This document shows positions 45,112-53,179 of a stretch of DNA of 64,000 bases, one piece after another. The notes under the pieces are model-generated. The model made no database searches and was not told where the DNA came from. It saw nothing but the letters and a program-made list of their open reading frames with translations. The translations under genes were made by a program, and so were the position numbers. Position 1 is the stretch's first letter, and every line of letters begins with the position of its first letter. The stretch is from positions 1,917,201-1,981,200 of the forward strand of contig JABTUM010000001.1 of NCBI GenBank assembly GCA_015075375.1. The letters run 5' to 3'. This DNA is from Planctomycetota bacterium (GTDB lineage: Bacteria > Planctomycetota > SZUA-567 > H5-PLA8).

Positions 45112-45723
45112 ATGCGCGTGATGCCCGGCCTGGCGGCGGCCCTTTTGCTGGCGTTGGCGCTGAGTGCCTGCGGGCAGCCCGCCGCGCCCGTGCCGTCGGC
45201 TCCGCCGCCCAAGGTCATTCATCGCGATGCGGCCCAGTTTGCGCAAGATACTCCGCGCGACGCGCTGGCCAGTTGCGTCAAGGCGATGGAAACCTCCCGC
45301 GCCGATTACTTTATCGCATTCCTGCTGACTCCCGAGAGCCGCGATCGCTCCATCGCCGCGAAGAACGGCGATGTGGAGGCCGTGATCAAGGGCGTCACCG
45401 AGAATCCTCAACGCTTGGCCGGGCAGATCAACCTGTTCAAACAGTTTTTGCAGCAGGATCATCTGGAAGAGCTGGAAATCGCGCAGGGCGAAAAGAAGCT
45501 CCAGGTGGCGCGTTTTCGAATGGAAGGCCAGTCCGCATTCCTGCAATTCGAGTTCGACGGCGAATTTTGGGGCCTGAATGCTCATACCGGCCGGCCCGAC
45601 CCTAACGCGGCCCTTTTCCAAGCCGGTAAGACTTCGGCTTCCGATGCCGCGGCGCCCTCCGAGGAGTCAAAATCGGAATCGCCTGCGGCTAAATCCAATT
45701 CCGACGCGCCCGCGCAACCCTGA
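45112..45723 (+). CDS. lipoprotein of unknown function
   Basis: 203 residues with the lipobox ALSACG after a hydrophobic leader (MRVMPGLAAALLLALALS). The ATG at 45112 has GGAG about nine bases upstream; the ORF extends further 5' without a signal. The middle has an NTF2-like rhythm (DALASCVKAMETSRADYFIAFLL, LEELEIAQGEKKLQVARF) but no certain family. The tail from about 170 is Ser/Ala/Pro-rich and likely disordered. It is 23 bp after the TIM-barrel gene. Confidence 0.8.
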   Translation: MRVMPGLAAALLLALALSACGQPAAPVPSAPPPKVIHRDAAQFAQDTPRDALASCVKAMETSRADYFIAFLLTPESRDRSIAAKNGDVEAVIKGVTENPQRLAGQINLFKQFLQQDHLEELEIAQGEKKLQVARFRMEGQSAFLQFEFDGEFWGLNAHTGRPDPNAALFQAGKTSASDAAAPSEESKSESPAAKSNSDAPAQP

Positions 45724-45765
45724 CGTCCGCCTCCAGCCAAGTACCCTTCTTGAGGAGCCATTACG

Positions 45766-46761
45766 ATGCCAAAGATCGCCATGCTGGGCTTGGGCGGCAT
45801 GGGGCGCCATCACGCCCACGTGCTGACCAAGAAGCTCGGGCATACGCTTTTCGCGGTAAGCGACGAGTTTCCCGAAGCGCGCGATCGCTTCAAGGCCGAG
45901 TATCCGGGCACGCTCGTATTCGAGAACCATAAGGACCTGCTCGAGAAAGCGCGGCCCGATGTCGCGTGGGTTTGCCTGCCGACCTTCTTGCATCACCCCG
46001 TGGCGCTCGATTGCGCGGCGGCCGGCGTGCACGTGATGCTCGAAAAGCCCATGGCGCTCAAGTCCGATGAATGCCGCGCCATCGACACCGCCGCGAAGAA
46101 GGCGAAGATCAAGCTGATGCTCGCCTTCTGCCGCCGCTTCGACGCGCATTGGGGCACGCTGCGCAAAATCCTGGCCGAAGACAGCGTGCTCGGGCGGCCG
46201 GTCGTGTGGCGGCAGATGTTTGCCGGCAGCGGCCCCGGTCGCTGGTTCATGGATCAGAATCTGGGCGGCGGCCCGTTCATCGACGGTTGCGTGCACAACC
46301 ACGACTTCAATCTTTGGACCTTCGGAAAGGCCGTCTCGGTCAAATCGAGCCTTGTGCGACTGGCGCCCACGTCGGCGTGGGACACGGGCGTCGCGGACAT
46401 CGTCTTCGAGCGCGGGGACCGCACGTCGTTAAACTGGTCTTGGGGCCTGCCCAAAGGCAGCCGAGGCATCAACACGCAGGACGTGCTGGGCGCGAAAGGC
46501 GCGCTGCATTTCGGCATTCCTGAAGCGCACCGTCCGGCGGATTTCGATCCGCAGACGCAGGACGGCTTTCACGTCATCGGGCAAGACGGGGCGGTCAGCG
46601 TGCACACCTTCCACAAGAACGACATGTACGAAGAAGAGGACCGCCATTTCCTCGAATGCGTCGAACGCGACCGCGAACCCAGCGTGGGCGCCGCCGAAGG
46701 ACTGGCGGCCACAGAGCTGGCCGAACGCATTTTTGCGGACGCCGAGCGGACGGGCAGCTGA
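45766..46761 (+). CDS. Gfo/Idh/MocA-family oxidoreductase
   Basis: 331 residues. The Rossmann dinucleotide motif GLGGMGRHHA starts at residue 8, the catalytic EKP is in HVMLEKPMAL, and GPFIDGCVHNHDFNLW matches the C-terminal catalytic His/Asp region. The family uses NAD(P) to oxidise sugars, inositols or biliverdin-like substrates. Together with the TIM-barrel isomerase it suggests a small sugar-conversion unit. Its stop overlaps the next start (TGATG), so the SGNH lipoprotein is translationally coupled. Confidence 0.94.
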   Translation: MPKIAMLGLGGMGRHHAHVLTKKLGHTLFAVSDEFPEARDRFKAEYPGTLVFENHKDLLEKARPDVAWVCLPTFLHHPVALDCAAAGVHVMLEKPMALKSDECRAIDTAAKKAKIKLMLAFCRRFDAHWGTLRKILAEDSVLGRPVVWRQMFAGSGPGRWFMDQNLGGGPFIDGCVHNHDFNLWTFGKAVSVKSSLVRLAPTSAWDTGVADIVFERGDRTSLNWSWGLPKGSRGINTQDVLGAKGALHFGIPEAHRPADFDPQTQDGFHVIGQDGAVSVHTFHKNDMYEEEDRHFLECVERDREPSVGAAEGLAATELAERIFADAERTGS

Positions 46762-47525
46762 TGCGTATGCGCCGCGGCGGCGCGTTCCTCTTGATGCTGC
46801 TGGCCGGCTGCGGGTCGCCATTGGAGCGACCGCTTGAGTCCGCGCCTCCCGCACCGCAGATTCCCCATCCCGACCGGGCTCAGCCGGCGCCGGCCGCTCC
46901 GGTTCGCATCCTCGCGCTGGGCGACAGCTACACCATCGGCGAGTCGGTCGCAGAGTCGGAGCGCTGGCCGGTACAGCTTGCGGCCCAGCTTCGCGAAGCC
47001 GGCATCATGACCGAGACGCCGGAGATTATCGCACGAACCGGATGGACCACCGACGAACTTAACGCCGGAATCGACCGCGCGCGGCCGCAAGGCCCCTATG
47101 AGATCGTGACGCTTCTGATCGGAGTGAACAACCAGTTTCGAGGGCGGTCCGAAGCCGAGTTTAGAACTCAGTTCCGCGCACTGCTCGCACGCGCCATCGA
47201 GTTCTCCCGCGGACACGAAGCCTCGCGCGTTCTGGTGCTCTCGATTCCCGACTGGGGCGCGATGCCGTTCGGCGCACGCTACGACCCGGCCAAAGTCTCG
47301 CGGGAGATCGACCGCTTCAACGCCATCAAGAAGGAAGAGACCGATCAAGCCGGCGCGCGCTGGATTGAAATCACCGCGCTGAGCCGCGAGGTACGATCCA
47401 AGCCTGAACTGGGAGCGAACGACGGTCTGCATCCGTCGGGTGCACAATATACGGCGTGGGTCGAACGCGCGCTGCCCGCCGCCCGGGAGGCCCTTGCAGG
47501 CACTCCCACGGGCGCCTCGAAGTAG
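46761..47525 (+). CDS. SGNH-type esterase lipoprotein
   Basis: 254 residues starting at the ATG that overlaps the upstream stop. A lipobox (LMLLAGCGS) is followed by a Pro-rich spacer. The SGNH domain has ALGDSYTIGESV (block I Ser), TGWTTDELNAGI, LLIGVNNQFRGR (block III) and NDGLHPSGAQY (block V Asp/His). It is predicted to be a membrane-anchored periplasmic esterase, for example removing acetyl groups from glycans. It is the last gene of the plus-strand run and nearly touches the convergent nuclease gene. Confidence 0.9.
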   Translation: MRMRRGGAFLLMLLAGCGSPLERPLESAPPAPQIPHPDRAQPAPAAPVRILALGDSYTIGESVAESERWPVQLAAQLREAGIMTETPEIIARTGWTTDELNAGIDRARPQGPYEIVTLLIGVNNQFRGRSEAEFRTQFRALLARAIEFSRGHEASRVLVLSIPDWGAMPFGARYDPAKVSREIDRFNAIKKEETDQAGARWIEITALSREVRSKPELGANDGLHPSGAQYTAWVERALPAAREALAGTPTGASK

Positions 47526-47528
47526 CGC

Positions 47529-48068
47529 TTACGGCTCAGCGGCCTTGCGGTGCTCCCACGGCGGAACGGGGTCTTTTGCCTTCCATAGGCCGCGCGGCTC
47601 CGCGCGGGCTTGCGCTTCCGCGGAGACGTACGCATCGCTGTAGGCGCGATACGCCCATGCCCAGCCTGCTTCCACCAGCTCCGCATTGAGACAACGTTCG
47701 GGTGTACCCGGGCCCCCTTCGCGGTAAAAGACCGTCGCCACGAGGCGGTCATGGCGGTCGCGATCCATGATCTCGAGCCGAACCTCGCGGCCTTGCATGC
47801 GCTCGAGCGTGAAGCGCTTGGCGTCCTCGCCGTAGGGCTGATCGAGTTCCGGACAGTCGATCCCGTGCATGCGCACACGCTGATGCCGGCCTTCCAGGTA
47901 CACCCGCACCGTATCGCCGTCGGCGATGCCGCTGACCGTACCTTCACGCGGCGGCGGACGAAGGCCGCGAACCAGGCTCGCGGTGAGCACCAGCACAAAG
48001 ACCACCGCCGTGGCGGCGCGCATGAAATTGAACGGGCGGGAACGCACGGAACGTTTCGGAGCGCTCAT
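47529..48068 (-). CDS. thermonuclease (SNase)-domain protein
   Basis: 179 residues. One N-terminal membrane or signal helix (ATAVVFVLVLTASLV) precedes the SNase domain: VSGIADGDTVRVYL, VRMHGIDCPELDQPYGEDAK, and DRHDRLVATVFYREGG. The catalytic Arg/Glu/Arg pattern is preserved across HGIDCPELDQP and DRDRHDR. The family cuts DNA and RNA with calcium, usually outside the cytoplasm. An additional C-terminal helix (RAYSDAYVSAEAQAR) matches the family. It is divergent from the arsC-like gene. Confidence 0.93.
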   Translation of the reverse strand: MSAPKRSVRSRPFNFMRAATAVVFVLVLTASLVRGLRPPPREGTVSGIADGDTVRVYLEGRHQRVRMHGIDCPELDQPYGEDAKRFTLERMQGREVRLEIMDRDRHDRLVATVFYREGGPGTPERCLNAELVEAGWAWAYRAYSDAYVSAEAQARAEPRGLWKAKDPVPPWEHRKAAEP

Positions 48069-48175
48069 GCCGCGATCCTCGCGGCAGGCCTCGGGCTGTC
48101 GAATGCAGAACGGGCGTTGCGAGCGCCACGAGTTGGGCTATGTGTGAGTTCTCGATTTCGAGGAAGGCGCCGCCC

Positions 48176-48562
48176 TTGAAGCGTATTTTGTTCGTGTGTG
48201 TGGAAAACAGTTGCCGCAGCCAGATGGCCGAAGGATTCGCGAAAGCGATCGGCACAGACGCGGTCGAGGTGTACAGCGCCGGGTCACGCCCTTCAGGCGT
48301 GGTGAATCCACGCGCCATTCAGTTCATGCGCGAGAAGGGCATCGACCTTTCGACGCACGCATCCGAAGGCCTGGACCGCGTGGCGAACCTCGCGTTTGAC
48401 CACGTGATCACCATGGGCTGCGGCGACGCCTGTCCGCATGTGCCGGCCAAGGCTCGCCACGACTGGGCGCTTCGCGATCCGAAGCATCTGCCTGACGACG
48501 AATTTCGCGCCGTACGCGATGAGATCGAACGGCGTGTGCGCGAACTTTTATCCGCACCTTAA
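48176..48562 (+). CDS. arsC: thioredoxin-coupled arsenate reductase (LMW phosphatase fold)
   Basis: 128 residues. The TTG at 48176 was chosen because AGGAAGG (48161-48167) is eight bases upstream and it gives the standard KRILFVCVENSCRSQ N-terminus; an ATG 12 codons earlier has no site. The CX5R loop is C8-VENSC-R14, and the redox pair in MGCGDACP supplies the other two cysteines. It reduces arsenate to arsenite with thioredoxin. No arsR or arsB neighbour is present, so its role may be wider. Confidence 0.9.
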   Translation: MKRILFVCVENSCRSQMAEGFAKAIGTDAVEVYSAGSRPSGVVNPRAIQFMREKGIDLSTHASEGLDRVANLAFDHVITMGCGDACPHVPAKARHDWALRDPKHLPDDEFRAVRDEIERRVRELLSAP

Positions 48563-48580
48563 GCCCAGGAGATTCAACTG

Positions 48581-49756
48581 ATGCCTATCCGCGTCCGCAC
48601 CGACGTGCCCTTCGGAAACGCCGCGCTAACCGAGGTCCGCGAAGACGCCAAGTGTCCCGAGGTTGCCTTTACCGCCGATCCTCACGGCGGGCCGGAAGCG
48701 TGCTGGTTCTGCTTTAGGATCGAACTGGCAGGTGCGCGGCCAGAGCGCTTGCGGCTGGTGCTGAAGCACGCGGGCAACCTGCTGGGGGCCGGTCATATCC
48801 CTCATATTCGGCCGGTGGTCCGGATCGACGACAGCGCGGGCGGAGAAGAAGGCGGTTGGCAGCGACTTCAGCCCGGCGAACCCGTCCAGGCGCCCGACGG
48901 CCAGATCCACGCGGTATGGGAGCTGCCCGCGCCCGCGCGCACGCTGGACGTCGCGGTCTGCTATCCGTACGGTCCCCAGGAAGTCGCCCAACTGTTGACC
49001 GACTGCGGCGGTTACTGGCGGGCCGACGATTTCGGCGTCTCCCAGAGCGGTCGCCCGATGGTGCGATTGAGCAACGATTACGGCTCGGCCGATCCGCAGG
49101 CCGCGCGCAAGCCCGGCGCGTACTTGCTGGCGCGGCAGCATAGCGGCGAGACCTCGGCCGGTTGGGTGCTCGATGGCGTAATGCGGCGGCTGGCGGAAAT
49201 CCGCGCGGACGACGTGACCGTCTGGTGTGTGCCGCTCGCCAACGTGGATGGCGTCGTGCAGGGCGACTACGGGAAGGACAACTTTCCGTACGACCTCAAT
49301 CGCGCCTGGGGCCGCCCGCCGATGCGGCACGAAACACTGGCGCTGCAGCGCGATATCGGGCGTTGGCGCGGGCGCTGCGTTCCGCGGCTGGGGGGCGATT
49401 TCCACGCGCCCGGATTGTCGGAACACACCGGTACCTACACCTTCGCGGTAAAGCCCGAGAACCTGAACGATGCGCGGCTTCGCGAGCAGACGCACTGGCT
49501 GGGCGCCTTTCGAAGCGCCTTGGGCGAGTACGCAGCGCCCGATTTCCTGCGTGTTGCCCGCTACACCAGCCGCTGGGAAACGCCGACGGCGACCGGATAT
49601 TTCAACTCCTTCGAGGATATGTACGGCGTGACGTTCGAAGTCAGTTACGTGGGCTACTCGGGCGGCGAAGTCTTTACTCGCGCGCGTTACCGCGATGCGG
49701 GGCGCAGAATCGCGGACGCCATGCTGCTAGAGCTGCGGCGAACACCCAAAAAGTAA
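48581..49756 (+). CDS. M14-family carboxypeptidase (cytosolic carboxypeptidase-like)
   Basis: 391 residues. The N-terminal 130 residues form the beta-sandwich of the cytosolic carboxypeptidase branch (ACWFCFRIELAGARPERLRLVLKHAG). Zinc ligands are H and E in ARQHSGETSAGW and H in GGDFHAPG. The substrate Asn-Arg is in PYDLNRAWGRP, and the general-base Glu is in GVTFEVSY. It removes C-terminal residues from peptides, in the cytoplasm since no signal is present. It is 18 bp after arsC on the same strand. Confidence 0.9.
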   Translation: MPIRVRTDVPFGNAALTEVREDAKCPEVAFTADPHGGPEACWFCFRIELAGARPERLRLVLKHAGNLLGAGHIPHIRPVVRIDDSAGGEEGGWQRLQPGEPVQAPDGQIHAVWELPAPARTLDVAVCYPYGPQEVAQLLTDCGGYWRADDFGVSQSGRPMVRLSNDYGSADPQAARKPGAYLLARQHSGETSAGWVLDGVMRRLAEIRADDVTVWCVPLANVDGVVQGDYGKDNFPYDLNRAWGRPPMRHETLALQRDIGRWRGRCVPRLGGDFHAPGLSEHTGTYTFAVKPENLNDARLREQTHWLGAFRSALGEYAAPDFLRVARYTSRWETPTATGYFNSFEDMYGVTFEVSYVGYSGGEVFTRARYRDAGRRIADAMLLELRRTPKK

Positions 49757-49764
49757 CCGCCGCG

Positions 49765-50973
49765 TCAGGGCCTCAAGTCCACGCAGACCGCGTTTCCGTC
49801 GCCGTTGCGGCAATACACGAGTCCGTGGCTCAGCACCGGCATCGTGAAGCACGTTCCGCCAAAGACCTGCACGCGGCCCAGTTCCTTATAGGCGGCCGGG
49901 CTGGCTTCGAGCAACAGAAGCTCGCCGCGCTGAGTGATGTGCAGCAGCTTCCCTTCAGCCAAAATGCCCTGCCCGTTGGTCCGCGGGCGGCGCCATTTTT
50001 CCGCGCCGGTCGCCAGCTCGATGCAAACCAGATCGGCCGCATCCCCGTTGCCCGAACCGCCGTACAGGTGCCCCTCGTGAAACACACAGGGACTCATGTG
50101 ATTCTGCATCGCCTTATTGCGCCAAACTTCTTGAAGCCCCTGCGCTCCGATGCGCACCAGCGCGCATCCTGTGCCGTAGTCGCTGCTAATGAAAATCGTA
50201 TCGCCCGATACGATGGGATCGGCGGCGTTGACGTCGTATTGCGTCTTCCATTCGAACTGGCTGAGCACGCCGCCGCGTTCGGGGTTGACGATCGCGAGCC
50301 CTTTGGCCGCGAAGAGCGCGATGAACTCCTGCTTATTGTGTGTGAAGATGACCGGCGTGGCGTATCCGCTCGCGTCGGCGCCGGAGAACCAGATATCTTT
50401 CCCGGTCGATTTATCGACGCAGAGGCCCGCCGTGCCCAAGTTCAGCAACAACGCCTGACCTTTGATGTACGGCGAACCGGCGTAACCCCATTCGGGGCGC
50501 TTGAGCCCCTTCTCCTTGGCCATATCGCGCTGCCAGACTACCTTGCCGTCCGCCGCGTTGAGGCAGAAGAGCTGCGCATCCTTACTGAGCGTGTAAACTT
50601 TGTCGCCATCCACCACCGGCGAAGCGCTGGGGCCTCCAAAATAATACTTGGGATCGAGCGGGCACGGGTACTCATGACGCCAGACTTCCTGTCCGGTCTT
50701 CGCGTCGAACGCGTACACTACGTCGGTGGACCCCTTCTCGTTGCCCAGCACGAACGCGCGTCCGCCGGCCACGGCGAATGCCGAGCAGCCTTTGCCGATC
50801 TGTTTGCTCCAAAGCTGCTTCGGGCCGCCGCCGGACCAGTCGGTCTTCCAGCCCTTTTCCGGCGAAGTGCTGTCGCGCTTGAGTCCGCGCCAACTCGGCC
50901 AATCGGATCCTTCGTAAGCGGCGCACGTTCCCATGCAAGCCAACAGCATCGCCGCGATCGTCGTCCCGCGCAT
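49765..50973 (-). CDS. exported PQQ-like beta-propeller protein
   Basis: 402 residues with a signal peptide (MRGTTIAAMLLACMGTCAAYEG), then WPSWRGLKRD and repeated PQQ-like blades (VYAFDAKTGQEVWRH, LFCLNAADGKVVWQRD, GLCVDKSTGKDIWF, LVCIELATGAEKWRR). The family includes BamB and many planctomycete propellers that bind but do not use PQQ. It is the last gene of a three-gene minus-strand operon behind a foldase and a dUTPase-like enzyme, with only 20 bp to the latter. Confidence 0.9.
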   Translation of the reverse strand: MRGTTIAAMLLACMGTCAAYEGSDWPSWRGLKRDSTSPEKGWKTDWSGGGPKQLWSKQIGKGCSAFAVAGGRAFVLGNEKGSTDVVYAFDAKTGQEVWRHEYPCPLDPKYYFGGPSASPVVDGDKVYTLSKDAQLFCLNAADGKVVWQRDMAKEKGLKRPEWGYAGSPYIKGQALLLNLGTAGLCVDKSTGKDIWFSGADASGYATPVIFTHNKQEFIALFAAKGLAIVNPERGGVLSQFEWKTQYDVNAADPIVSGDTIFISSDYGTGCALVRIGAQGLQEVWRNKAMQNHMSPCVFHEGHLYGGSGNGDAADLVCIELATGAEKWRRPRTNGQGILAEGKLLHITQRGELLLLEASPAAYKELGRVQVFGGTCFTMPVLSHGLVYCRNGDGNAVCVDLRP

Positions 50974-50993
50974 GGTCGATCCCTTTCGCCGTG

Positions 50994-51449
50994 TCAGCGT
51001 ACGCTCTTGTTGTCGGCTTCGTTCTTGGTGTCCTTCGAGTAGCCCTGTTCCTGGCGATTGCGGTTGACCTCGTGCTTCTTCGTATACAGCCGGTGGAAGT
51101 CCTCAGGTGAAAGGCCCGAGACGAGAGCAAGGCTGGTAAGAAAGTGCATCAGATCGACGATTTCAACGCGGATATTCTGCAAATCGATACGATCCTTGCT
51201 CCACCATTTCCAAAGCAGATCCTGCTCGACTTCGTCGGCCTCGGCCTTGAGCGCGGTGAGGTAATTGCGCAGCCACTGGTTGACCAGCCCATTGGGCCCC
51301 AGTTCCTCGCGTTCCAGTCCCTCTCGGATGGCGGCCATCGTCAGCACTTTTCCGTCGCGGTCACGGAGATCCTGCTTCTTGAAGATCTCGTCGTTGAGCT
51401 GCGACTGACGCTGAAAAATTTCGCGGAGCATGTCTTCGGAATCTGGCAT
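50994..51449 (-). CDS. dimeric (all-alpha NTPase) dUTPase-like protein
   Basis: 151 residues, all-helical. The metal-binding pattern is EADEVEQDLLWKWWSK followed by RVEIVDLMHFLTSLALVSGLSPEDF, then LYTKKHEVNRNRQEQGYS, as in dimeric dUTPase/dCTPase. It hydrolyses dUTP (or a related nucleotide) to the monophosphate and keeps uracil out of DNA. It lies between a SurA-type foldase gene and a PQQ-propeller gene, which is an unrelated context. Confidence 0.88.
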   Translation of the reverse strand: MPDSEDMLREIFQRQSQLNDEIFKKQDLRDRDGKVLTMAAIREGLEREELGPNGLVNQWLRNYLTALKAEADEVEQDLLWKWWSKDRIDLQNIRVEIVDLMHFLTSLALVSGLSPEDFHRLYTKKHEVNRNRQEQGYSKDTKNEADNKSVR

Positions 51450-51486
51450 GGGATCCTCGCGGTGCTGTACCCGGCGGAGCGGGCGG

Positions 51487-52980
51487 TCAAAAGAGGTCTT
51501 CGACGGTGGCCTGCTTGCGCAGGGCTTCCGAGATTTCCTGACGCTTAGTCTTCAACAGTTCCACGTAAATGTGCTCCTTGACCAGTTCCTCGTCGAAGCT
51601 GGTTTCCTGCTCCTCCAGGCATTTGAAAAGATGCCAGCCGTAGGCGCTTCGAATGGGCCCGGAAACTTCGCCGGGCTTGAGTTTCAGGGCGGCTTCCACG
51701 GAGTCCTTATCGAGCGGAGGAGCGGGAATCGCGGTGGCCGAAACGCGCCCCAACTTTCCGAATACCTTGCGCGTATGCTCATCGTCGCTGTGTTCTTGCG
51801 CGGTCTTGAAAAAGTCGGCGTGCGCCAGGCCGACCAGGCTTTCCATCCGGGCGCGGGATTCTTCGAAGCGTTCTTCGCGCACGCGCTTCACGTGCTCGTT
51901 GACGCGGGTATGCCCGGGCGTGAGCCAGTCCGGCGAATAGGCGCGCCCCTGCGGGTCGTAGACGCGCAGAAAGATGTGCGCGAGGTTCGTTTCCTTGCGG
52001 CGGTACTTTTCTGGGTGCGCCTTCCACTCGGCTTCCAAATCCGTGTAGCCGATGGCCTTCTTGGCCAGATAAGTCACCACGGCGTCGAAGTACACGCGCC
52101 GGTCTTTGAGAAACTGCTGGGTGCTCATCCCGCTGTTGTGAATGTCGTGTTCCAGGATGCGCCGGCCGTCCGGAACGCCTTGCTCGTATTCGATCTGCCG
52201 CACCCGATACCAAAAATGGAAGCGGCGGTCGTCGTCGTTCAGCTCTTCCTTGCCCTGCGCCTTCAAGGCCTCCCGGGCGAGGCGCTGAAGCATGACGATA
52301 TCGAGCGCTTGGCGCAACTCGCTGGCTTTCAGCGGCCCGCGCTGGTTAAGAGCGAAGCGCCGTACTTCGGGGCGCGAATAGCCGCGCTGTTCGATGCGCA
52401 CCGCTTCGCCGGGATGCAGTTGCTTGGCGTCGACCACCACCTCGTACTTCGCCACCAAGAGCTTGAGATACTCTTCCATCACCGATTTCGCACCGGGATC
52501 CTCCAGCGGCACCTCCGGCGCGAGCTTTTTCTGGTCCACCAGCACCTTCTTGAGGCCCAAGGTGGTCCGGACTTCCTCGCGGAGAAAATCGAGATCCACG
52601 CCCAGCGTGCCCGCCAGGTTCTGCCCGGTCAGTTTCGCCGGATCGACGCCCACCTGAACCGCGTAAATCCGAGCGATGCGCAGGACGCCATCGGAGACTT
52701 CCTGCTCGTTGACGGCGATCCCCGTTCGCTCCATTTCGGCCCGCACCAGCTCGCGGCGTGTGAAATCCTCCACCGCGCGTGGCCATTGATCGCCGTCTTC
52801 CAGCAACACGTCGCCCACTTCGCCGCCGTCGATGGGCTGACCGTTCACGCGACGATAGGTCTTGCCGTCTTCCAGCACCCCCACCACGCGATCGTTCGGA
52901 TCGAGCGGCGGTTCGCCCGCATATGCGTGCGACCCAATCGCGAGCGCTAAGGCTGCCAGGAGAAGGAGGCGCAACTGCAT
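51487..52980 (-). CDS. SurA/parvulin-type periplasmic peptidyl-prolyl isomerase
   Basis: 497 residues with a signal peptide (MQLRLLLLAALALAIGSHAYAG). The ORF runs 45 residues further 5', but the ATG at 52980 directly begins the leader. An N-terminal SurA-like chaperone region (about 60-300) precedes a PPIC-type domain at about 330-460 (ETNLAHIFLRVYD, FKTAQEHSDDEHTRKVFGKLG, GEVSGPIRSAYGWHLFKCLE). It is predicted to fold outer-membrane proteins such as the porin and other exported proteins here. It is first of a three-gene operon. Confidence 0.9.
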   Translation of the reverse strand: MQLRLLLLAALALAIGSHAYAGEPPLDPNDRVVGVLEDGKTYRRVNGQPIDGGEVGDVLLEDGDQWPRAVEDFTRRELVRAEMERTGIAVNEQEVSDGVLRIARIYAVQVGVDPAKLTGQNLAGTLGVDLDFLREEVRTTLGLKKVLVDQKKLAPEVPLEDPGAKSVMEEYLKLLVAKYEVVVDAKQLHPGEAVRIEQRGYSRPEVRRFALNQRGPLKASELRQALDIVMLQRLAREALKAQGKEELNDDDRRFHFWYRVRQIEYEQGVPDGRRILEHDIHNSGMSTQQFLKDRRVYFDAVVTYLAKKAIGYTDLEAEWKAHPEKYRRKETNLAHIFLRVYDPQGRAYSPDWLTPGHTRVNEHVKRVREERFEESRARMESLVGLAHADFFKTAQEHSDDEHTRKVFGKLGRVSATAIPAPPLDKDSVEAALKLKPGEVSGPIRSAYGWHLFKCLEEQETSFDEELVKEHIYVELLKTKRQEISEALRKQATVEDLF

Positions 52981-53113
52981 GGGCGTGCGAACTCCCGGGT
53001 AACCAAATCCATTCGTTCCGGCAAGGCGGACCGGACATGGGTAAAAAAAGCCGAAGGAGAAATATAGCCGATCGAGCGGCAAAGCAATCGGTAAACAGCC
53101 CTGCCGCCGAGCC

Positions 53114-53146
53114 AAAAAAGAAGAGCGAACCCGCAGGTTCGCTCTT
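53114..53146 (-). terminator. intrinsic terminator of the DUF4091 gene
   Basis: Arms AAGAGCGAACC (53121-53131) and GGTTCGCTCTT (53136-53146) form an 11-bp stem with a 4-base loop. On the minus strand it is followed by C and six T. It lies 34 bp after the stop at 53180. Confidence 0.92.
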
Positions 53147-53179
53147 CCGTGAACGGCCCTTAGGAGAACTCGCGACGAC

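Noticed and set aside
49162..51042. 626-residue plus-strand ORF across the M14, PQQ and dUTPase-like genes
   Set aside because: It crosses the ends of three supported genes in other frames and has no recognisable domain.
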